Of a stretch of DNA of 42,055 bases, positions 36,391-42,055 are shown piece by piece. This stretch comes from Alphaproteobacteria bacterium (GTDB lineage: Bacteria; Pseudomonadota; Alphaproteobacteria; Sphingomonadales; Sphingomonadaceae). Within the stretch, counting starts at the first letter, position 1. Each line of letters begins with the position of its first letter. Both the position numbers and the translations under genes were made by a program. The DNA is taken from the NCBI GenBank assembly GCA_018970445.1, contig JAGWWF010000028.1, positions 1 through 42,055 on the forward strand. Reading direction: 5' to 3'. The notes under the pieces are model-generated. The model was not told where the DNA came from. It searched no databases and saw nothing but the letters and a program-made list of their open reading frames with translations.

Positions 36391-39075
36391 TCAGTTTCCC
36401 GTCACGGCCAGCGTGCGTTCGCGCAAGATCGTCACCCCATCGGCCGCCATCATTCGCACCGTCACGCTGCGGCTGCCTGTCCAGCGTTCGCCATTGGCGA
36501 CCAGCTTCGCCGGCCCGCGCGCCGCCACCGCCACGCCGGCACTGCCGGTGCCGGTGCGGTTGGTGCCTTGGCATGGATTGCCCGGCCGCACCCCGGCGGC
36601 AAGATCGGTACCGCCACGGTGCGTCTGATCGTCATACAGGATGCCATCCAGCAGCCGTTCGGCCAGGGTTTCATCGGCGTTCTGCGACGGGCCGAACGGC
36701 CAGTTGCGGGCATAATCCACCCGAACATTGCTGGCCGGCCACGCCGCGCCGGTGCTGGTGAGCACGGCGCGCGTGGCATCGGCAGACAGCGCCAGCGTGA
36801 ACCCGCTTTGCGCCCAGGTCGCGCCATTGTCGGTGCTGATCCAGAACTGGTTGCTGATCGCCGCCCCGTTCAGGCTGCGCACCGCCCGGCCCAGTTCCAC
36901 TTCGATCACCGTGCGCGCCCCATCGCGATACCAGGCGGCCAGCACGCGCGGGCCATGCGCCTTGATCGTGCGATCAAACACCCACGCTGCCGTGCGGCCG
37001 TGGCCGCGCGCCAGGCGGGTTTGCCCCACCTGGTTCTGATCGCTCACCAGCCCGGCCGGCACCGATGGCGTGCCGATGTTGGCCGAATGCAGGCTGCCGG
37101 TGCCGCCGGCGCTGGCCGGGTTGGGGTTGCCATCCATCACCGCATCGGCCCAATAGGGGCCAAGCAGGCCGCGCGCGCCCAGTTCGGCCACGAACGTCAC
37201 ATGGTTCTGCCGTGTCTGCACCGTGGCCGAAAGATCGGGCGGCTCCCGATGCCCGCGCCACGGCGGATAGATCACCCACGGCGCCGCGCCGGCATTGCTG
37301 AACCGGGCATCGATGGCCGCCACATAGGCGGCGCGCACCGCCGGATCGGTGGAAATGTTCGGCGTCCACATGAACAGGTGCAGATCGGCCACCCGGCCGG
37401 TGGCGGCGGCATAGGCTTCCACCACGCCGCTGCCGTTGCCGCTGGATGGGCCAGCCACGCTGCCGATGCTGCCCAGGAACGTCCAGCTGGCATGGCCGCC
37501 GTTGATCGTGGTGTCGTTGGCCCAATCCACCTGCGCGGTACCGTTGATCGCCATGTTGCAGATCAGCAGCGGGTGGCCGGGGTTGTGCACCTGCCATTCG
37601 TTCAGCATCGCCACCGCGCCCGAACCGCAGGCCGGGGTTTGCCCGCCGATCAGGCGCGTCTGTGTCATCACCGGCTGCGCATAGGTGGCCGCCGTGCCGC
37701 CGGTCTGGTTGTTCAGTTTCAGGAACAGGCCTTGCGCCCCGGCCGCCACCGCCATCGCCAGATTGTTGGCCCCTGGCGGCGTGCCGTTGAACAGCGACAA
37801 TTCCATGCCCGACTGGCCGTGCGTGGCCAATATGGTGCCCGCCAGCCAGTCATCGGAACTGGTGGCCTGGGCCGTGATGGCCTCATAGCGCACGCGCAGG
37901 CGATAGGGGCCGCCAACGGGCAGCACATCGGCCACGGTGAAGCTGGTGCCGGATTGCGTGGCCACCACCGCCCAATCCAGCCCGGCCAGCGCGGCATTGT
38001 CGCTCATGCGTTCCCAGCGCCGCTCCACCGTCTGCCCGGCGGCGCGGGTGCCGGCCACGCTGGCGGTGCGGGCGCCGCGCCCGCCGATGAAGCGCACGGC
38101 CGGGTTGGTGATGGTGGGATCGGCCACGCCGCCGCTGGCATACCAGTGGGCAGGCGCGATATCGCCATCGTCCACCAGGCCGGCGGTCAGGCTGTTCCAG
38201 TCGGTTTGCGCCAGGGTGGCGGTGCCGGCGGTGCCGCTGTTGGCCAGCCCGCCGGCCAGCGTGCGCAGCGTCCAGTGATAATCCAGATTGCCGCGGCCCT
38301 GATCGATATTGGCATAGGGCAGGGTGCCGGCATTTTGCGCCGCCACTAGATCGGCATAGGTGAGGAAGGGATTGCCGCCCACGCCGGCCAGCGCGGCAAT
38401 CGCATCATGGTGCGGGCGGTTGTTGGCGGTGTCCCACGGGAAATCGCCGGCCACCAGCGCCACCTGTTCGATGGCCACGCCCACCGGGGTGCGCGCGCCG
38501 CCGGTGCCTTGCGCTGCAAACAGCTGGCGCAGCAGCGTGCCGGTGGTGTTGCTGATCCAGGATGCGGCGATATCGGTGGCGGCGATGTGGCTGGCCGGCG
38601 TGCCGGTGCCGATGCGGCAGGCCGCGCCCCAGCCTTTCCACACCGGGGCGGCGTTGGTGCCCACGTTGCGCACGCCTTCGATGATCAGCATCACGGCCGG
38701 CGCCAGCGGCATCTGCGGGATGGACTGGAACGCGCCTTCGGCCCCGGTGGTGCCGGCAAAGGCATCCACCGCGCCGCCGCGATAGCGGGCGATGGGCCGC
38801 ACCCGGTTGGCGGCCTGGCTGGCGTGATCGCCGCCGATGCGCAGCACCGTGTCTTCGCCCTGGGTGAAATTGCCATCATTGGACGAACCCAGCATGGCAT
38901 AGGCGGTGTTGTTGGTGAAACCGGGGCTGGGCAGACGCACCATCATGGCGCGCCAATGGCCCATCACCCGGCCGGCGGTGCCGCCGATCGTGCGCCCGGC
39001 GGCGTAATTGGGCTTCACGATGGCGGCACCAAGCCGCAGATCGGTGGCCCCCAGGGTTGCAACACGAATAGCCAT
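36391..39075 (-). CDS. Large SGNH/GDSL-like structural protein in the head module (894 aa)
   Basis: ATG 39075 shares one base with the upstream stop. The N-terminal 250 residues look like a lectin/LamG-like sandwich (YAMLGSSNDGNFTQGEDTVL). The middle has DDWLAGTILATHGQSGMELS, a block-I-like serine motif (S422) of SGNH esterases, with HPLLICNMAINGTAQVDW and LHLFMWTPN as later blocks. Where the usual D-x-x-H is expected it has DQNQVG, so the catalytic histidine may be missing. The C-terminal third is beta-rich. Its place between terminase and gpW is unusual; it may be a head fibre or a displaced tail enzyme that removes acetyl groups from surface sugars. Confidence 0.65.
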   Translation of the reverse strand: MAIRVATLGATDLRLGAAIVKPNYAAGRTIGGTAGRVMGHWRAMMVRLPSPGFTNNTAYAMLGSSNDGNFTQGEDTVLRIGGDHASQAANRVRPIARYRGGAVDAFAGTTGAEGAFQSIPQMPLAPAVMLIIEGVRNVGTNAAPVWKGWGAACRIGTGTPASHIAATDIAASWISNTTGTLLRQLFAAQGTGGARTPVGVAIEQVALVAGDFPWDTANNRPHHDAIAALAGVGGNPFLTYADLVAAQNAGTLPYANIDQGRGNLDYHWTLRTLAGGLANSGTAGTATLAQTDWNSLTAGLVDDGDIAPAHWYASGGVADPTITNPAVRFIGGRGARTASVAGTRAAGQTVERRWERMSDNAALAGLDWAVVATQSGTSFTVADVLPVGGPYRLRVRYEAITAQATSSDDWLAGTILATHGQSGMELSLFNGTPPGANNLAMAVAAGAQGLFLKLNNQTGGTAATYAQPVMTQTRLIGGQTPACGSGAVAMLNEWQVHNPGHPLLICNMAINGTAQVDWANDTTINGGHASWTFLGSIGSVAGPSSGNGSGVVEAYAAATGRVADLHLFMWTPNISTDPAVRAAYVAAIDARFSNAGAAPWVIYPPWRGHREPPDLSATVQTRQNHVTFVAELGARGLLGPYWADAVMDGNPNPASAGGTGSLHSANIGTPSVPAGLVSDQNQVGQTRLARGHGRTAAWVFDRTIKAHGPRVLAAWYRDGARTVIEVELGRAVRSLNGAAISNQFWISTDNGATWAQSGFTLALSADATRAVLTSTGAAWPASNVRVDYARNWPFGPSQNADETLAERLLDGILYDDQTHRGGTDLAAGVRPGNPCQGTNRTGTGSAGVAVAARGPAKLVANGERWTGSRSVTVRMMAADGVTILRERTLAVTGN

Positions 39076-39299
39076 CAGCCGTTCACCACAGCAAGGCCGG
39101 CAGGTTCACCCACCAGCACGAAATAGGCCCCGGCCGGCGTGGCGGCATTGGGGATCAGATCGCCGAACGCCACCGCGCTGTTCCACGCCGGCGTGGCCGT
39201 GGCGCCAGACAAGGTGAAATCCGGGGTGCCGGCGGGGGCGGCGGCCAGTTGGCTTTGCGCTGTGACGGCAAACATGGCGAGGGCGGCGGGACTGATCAT
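39075..39299 (-). CDS. Small protein of unknown function (74 aa)
   Basis: ATG 39299 has a strong GGAGG ribosome site right over the large terminase stop. The N-terminal half is helical (ISPAALAMFAVTAQSQLAAA); the rest is strand-like (FTLSGATATPAWNSAVAFGD, GAYFVLVGEPAG). It is translated just before the SGNH-like gene and could be its partner or a fibre chaperone. No family is recognised. Confidence 0.65.
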   Translation of the reverse strand: MISPAALAMFAVTAQSQLAAAPAGTPDFTLSGATATPAWNSAVAFGDLIPNAATPAGAYFVLVGEPAGLAVVNG

Positions 39300-39300
39300 T

Positions 39301-41322
39301 TCAACGCCTCCTTCCAAAGAAGCCGGGGCTGCGCCGGGCCGGGGCGGCGCGGCGGGGTGGTTGGAGCGCCGCCGCCGATCCGGGGAAGGCAGATGGCGGC
39401 GGCGCGTGGGCGACGGCGCGGCCGGGGGAAGCCGTTGCCGCGCCCAATTCGGGGACGCGATATTCCAGCGGCACCCAGCCCATATCGGACCGGGTTTGCG
39501 CAAAGGGCGGGCGCATCAGGCTGGCAAAGCCATAGACCAGCAAATCCCAGGTTTCGTTGCGCTTGCGGATTGCGCGCCATGTGCCTTTTTCAAACACTTC
39601 GGCGGTCATTTCTTCCAGCCAGCGCCATTCAAAGCCGTTCGGCAGGTGGATATAGCCCGGCCCCGGCACCTGGCGGCGCAGGCGGTGGCCCAGCATGTTT
39701 TTCAGCATCAGCGTGTTAACGTTCCACAGGCGCAGGCCGGTGCGGCGGTTGGTGCCCGAACTGTCTTTCTTCTGATCGACCCAACTGCCGGCCATGGCCA
39801 CGCGCTGGCTGTGTGGGCCGCCGCGCAGCAGGGTGATGCGATCCTTGGCAATGCCCAGCGCGTGGGCGCTGCGCGCCCAGGCATAGGCGTTGACGGTGGC
39901 ACCCGGTTCGCCGTGAATATCCACCGCGATGGTGAGCGGGGGCACGGTGACATCGGGGAAGCCCGCCACCGGCCAGCGGCGCAGCAGCAGGATGGTGAGT
40001 TCAGCCCAATGTTCCGGGCAGCTGGCGGGATCGATGGATTCAAGGCCGCTGGCGGTGGTGCGGATATCGCCGCGTTCGATGATCCAGCATTCCAGCCCGT
40101 TGCCAAAGCCCAGCAGTTGCCATTCAAACCGGTTTGATTGCACGTCCACCTGCAGGCAGGTGACGCGCACGCCGGCCGGGATATTGCCCATTTGCCAATC
40201 GGATTCGATGCGTTTGGCCAGATCGGCCGGTTCGAGTTGCTTTTCGCCGGCCAGCTTGGACCGGTAGTTGCGGCCGCCCACCGTGTTGTGGAAGCTGCGC
40301 AGCGGGCCTTCGTCCTGCCGTTCTTCCCAGGCGATTTCGGCTTCGCGCCATTTGCGGGCAAATTCCGGCCAGCTGCGGACGTTCAGCAGGCCATCGATGG
40401 CAAAGCTGCGGCGCGGGGCAAGCGGGTTGGTGGGGATGAAGCCGCGCTTGGGCAAGGTTTTGAGCGTGGCCAGCAGCTTGGTACGATCGGCAGGCAGCAG
40501 CACACAGCCACAGGGCGGCTGCACCGTGACGCTGATGCCGGCCTCTTCCGGGGTGCCGGTGCGGTTGAAGTGCAGATGCTGTTCGTAATCGATGACAAAG
40601 CGTTGTTCGCATTGCGGGCAGGCCGGCGCCAGGCGTTCGTGGCTGCCGCCCTTCACGCGGGCTTCGATGCCGCCGCCCTCGCTCACCAGATTGGTGCCGG
40701 CGGCCGGGCTGGAACAGGTGTAGGTGCCGGCGCGGCCTTCGAACCAGGTTTGCCGGGAGCCCATCAAGCCGTGGGCATCGCCCTGGCCTTCGATATCTTC
40801 CGGGATCTGATCGAAATCGTCCAGCCAGCCCATCGGCACCGGCCGGGCGCGGAATTGCGATGCGACGGGCCAGATGTGGCTGGAAAGCATGCCCTTGAAC
40901 TGTTTGAGAAAGATGTTGTCGGCACCGATCTTGTCGAGCATCGCGGCCTTGAGCACGGCCACGCGATCAACCATCGGTTCCATCCGGCGGATGACGAAAT
41001 CCTTCGTCATGTCCTTGTCGCCGTTGCAATAGATGAAATCGGCCGGGCGTTGATCGATGGTCCAGCCCCAATAGGCCAGGCCGATTTCAGACTTGCCGCA
41101 CTGGGCCGGCCCCATCAGATCAACATCGCCGCCCACCAGCGCATCCATCACTTCGGCGTGCCAGGGCAGCACATCACAATCGTAACCGGCCTTGACCATA
41201 TGCGTGACGGCCCATTCGCTCACCCGAACCGGCACCCGCGGCCGCAGCAGGCCGGCAACCGCCGCAAACAGTTCTTCAGGCCGGCGGAACGGTGCGATCG
41301 GGGGCAGCGGGCGCATCCGCAT
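39301..41322 (-). CDS. Terminase large subunit, lambda GpA family
   Basis: The 673-aa product is given from ATG 41322 with GGGAG eight bases upstream; ATG 41337 is an alternative. The ATPase has Walker A in LMGPAQCGKSEIGLAYWGW and downstream acidic residues (GWLDDFDQIPEDI). A zinc-like region has CPQCEQRF and QPPCGC. The nuclease domain includes LQVDVQSNRFEWQLLGFG and a later IAVDIHG. This order is that of the GpA family (PF05876), which cuts cos sites and translocates DNA. The start overlaps the small subunit by 47 bp. The C-terminus is proline- and arginine-rich. Confidence 0.93.
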   Translation of the reverse strand: MRMRPLPPIAPFRRPEELFAAVAGLLRPRVPVRVSEWAVTHMVKAGYDCDVLPWHAEVMDALVGGDVDLMGPAQCGKSEIGLAYWGWTIDQRPADFIYCNGDKDMTKDFVIRRMEPMVDRVAVLKAAMLDKIGADNIFLKQFKGMLSSHIWPVASQFRARPVPMGWLDDFDQIPEDIEGQGDAHGLMGSRQTWFEGRAGTYTCSSPAAGTNLVSEGGGIEARVKGGSHERLAPACPQCEQRFVIDYEQHLHFNRTGTPEEAGISVTVQPPCGCVLLPADRTKLLATLKTLPKRGFIPTNPLAPRRSFAIDGLLNVRSWPEFARKWREAEIAWEERQDEGPLRSFHNTVGGRNYRSKLAGEKQLEPADLAKRIESDWQMGNIPAGVRVTCLQVDVQSNRFEWQLLGFGNGLECWIIERGDIRTTASGLESIDPASCPEHWAELTILLLRRWPVAGFPDVTVPPLTIAVDIHGEPGATVNAYAWARSAHALGIAKDRITLLRGGPHSQRVAMAGSWVDQKKDSSGTNRRTGLRLWNVNTLMLKNMLGHRLRRQVPGPGYIHLPNGFEWRWLEEMTAEVFEKGTWRAIRKRNETWDLLVYGFASLMRPPFAQTRSDMGWVPLEYRVPELGAATASPGRAVAHAPPPSAFPGSAAALQPPRRAAPARRSPGFFGRRR

Positions 41323-41881
41323 CGCTGTTGCTCCCATAGGTTGAACCGATGTTGGCGGCCAGGTTGGCCAGCGTGTTGAGGGCCTGGGTGGTGAGGGTGT
41401 TCAGCATGGCCAGCACTTCGGCCGGAACTTCAACACGGCGGGACAGTTTGACCGGCAGATCGGTGAAGCTGGCCGCCGTGGCCTGCATGAATTCGGACAG
41501 GCGGGCCAGGACTTCATCGGCGCGCACCAGCTCGCCGCGTTCCTTGCCCAGCTTGATGGCGGCCAGTTCCGCTTCGAGGGCGGCGCGCTGTTCGGTGGCG
41601 GAAATGGTGCCAAGGTTGGCATCGGCAAGGGCGGCATCATCGCCGAGCAGTTCGAATTGCAGGGCGCTGATGCGTTCGCGCCGCTGGGCGGCTTCGGCAT
41701 CATCGGCGGCTTTCAGGGCCTGCCACCAGGCGGCGCAGGCGGCGGGATCGATCTCATAAGCATCGCCGTGGGTGCCGCGTTTCAGGATAACACCGGGCGG
41801 CGCATCGACAAGGCGGCGGCGAAGCGTGGGTTCGGAAACCGAAAGGATATTTGCCATTTCAGAAAGGCTGACAGCGTTCAT
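41276..41881 (-). CDS. Terminase small subunit (Nu1-like)
   Basis: The 201-aa protein starts at ATG 41881 with GAGG upstream. A winged-helix DNA-binding domain is at the N-terminus: VSLSEMANILSVSEPTLRRR, LVDAPPGVILKRGTHGDAYE, IDPAACAAWW. A long helix (RRERISALQFELLGDDAALA, RAALEAELAAIKLGKERGEL) and a C-terminal part for binding the large subunit follow. It would bind the cos site, most likely in the adjacent non-coding region (41882-152 across the junction). It is the first gene of the late block. Confidence 0.85.
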   Translation of the reverse strand: MNAVSLSEMANILSVSEPTLRRRLVDAPPGVILKRGTHGDAYEIDPAACAAWWQALKAADDAEAAQRRERISALQFELLGDDAALADANLGTISATEQRAALEAELAAIKLGKERGELVRADEVLARLSEFMQATAASFTDLPVKLSRRVEVPAEVLAMLNTLTTQALNTLANLAANIGSTYGSNSDADAPAAPDRTVPPA

Positions 41882-41951
41882 GGCCGCTAACCTCAACAGA
41901 AACAAAAACAATTCATGCCCGGAAAAACACCGGACATTTTTACGAACAGCG
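41882..41951. other. Non-coding leader and candidate packaging (cos) region
   Basis: From the small terminase start, across the contig junction to base 152, about 320 bp hold no gene. Known GpA-type phages place cos next to the small terminase gene. The stretch has A-rich tracts (AACAGAAACAAAAACAATTC), the hairpin at 41915-41937, and an inverted repeat CGCCAT/ATGGCG within the 104-bp repeat (about 20-47). Cohesive ends cannot be fixed from sequence alone. Confidence 0.4.
41915..41941 (+). terminator. Hairpin with T-run, terminator-like on the plus strand
   Basis: ATGCCCGG (41915-41922) pairs with CCGGACAT (41930-41937), one G-T pair, followed by TTTTT. It would stop plus-strand transcription entering from the left. 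On the minus strand it lies in the leader of the small terminase gene and lacks a direct U-run. No plus-strand gene precedes it, so it may block antisense reading across the late block. Confidence 0.45.
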
Positions 41952-42055
41952 CCGCCGTTCCCCGCATATGCGCCATAACCCAGAAGGACCCATGGCGGTG
42001 GGGGGCGGTATTGCCAATATGGTTGATGCCCTGTTCATCGGCGCTCACTTGAAGG
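41952..42055. repeat. Right copy of 104-bp terminal direct repeat
   Basis: Identical to 1-104; together they show that the sequence is circular or terminally redundant. The unit genome length is therefore about 41,951 bp. It contains an inverted repeat CGCCAT...ATGGCG and lies in the region expected to hold the packaging site. Confidence 0.9.

Noticed and set aside
36301-38349. Long plus-strand frame opposite the SGNH-like gene
   Set aside because: Histidine-, arginine- and alanine-rich shadow with no start signal.
1-42055. CRISPR array, insertion sequence or transposase
   Set aside because: No regularly spaced repeats and no transposase-like frame were seen.

Overview
The window looks like the complete genome of a temperate, lambda-like siphophage (tailed, non-contractile) of an alphaproteobacterium, most likely a sphingomonad. 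Bases 1-104 recur exactly at 41952-42055, so the contig closes into a circle of about 41,951 bp. The base composition is GC-rich by eye, nearly all genes are joined by ATGA or TGATG overlaps, and the attachment site matches the 3' half of a bacterial tRNA-Val(GAC) gene. The host assignment is inference from style and gene families; no host sequence flanks the phage.

Layout. (1) 153-6462, minus strand: an early leftward operon running from a Cro-like repressor through a CII-like regulator and small unknown genes to a TOPRIM primase and a P4-type SF3 helicase. Then comes a gap filled with GGGAGG iterons, and a separately promoted protein with a redox-dead thioredoxin fold. (2) 6463-7751: the immunity region, with a short HTH repressor and a WYL-TerB protein transcribed rightward, and three operator sites of form GTTGT-N7-ACAAC. 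(3) 7752-14720, plus strand: a rightward operon with a small membrane protein, a DnaA-domain-IV-like protein, a structured intergenic region, a full DnaN sliding clamp, small unknown genes, an adenine methyltransferase, a Gp37/Gp68 (DUF5131) protein, a cytosine-methylase-like protein, an excisionase and a tyrosine integrase, followed by attP. (4) 14787-16668: an accessory region with a GNAT-like protein and a two-gene unit (small helical protein plus HTH protein) behind a strong promoter carrying a palindrome, all flanked by a 33-bp direct repeat. (5) 16669-41881, minus strand and crossing the contig junction: one long late block. In transcription order it holds small and large terminase, an SGNH-like protein, gpW-like connector, portal, protease-capsid fusion, decoration and connector genes, tail tube, a -1 frameshifted tail chaperone pair G/GT, tape measure, tail tip, the receptor-binding region, then holin, endolysin, nested spanins and a nuclease.

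How it fits together: the repressor and Cro-like protein contest the divergent early promoters; primase, helicase, DnaA-like protein and clamp replicate the DNA; methyltransferases and the GNAT-like protein may protect it from host defence. A 24-bp promoter-like motif found twice, ahead of the terminase block and ahead of the tape measure gene, probably marks late transcription.

The most interesting candidates are the acr-aca-like cassette at 15599-16391, the WYL-TerB partner of a repressor that has no self-cleavage domain, the dnaA-dnaN arrangement copied from bacterial chromosomes, the iteron/G-quadruplex region beside the helicase gene, and the unannotated GT frameshift extension.
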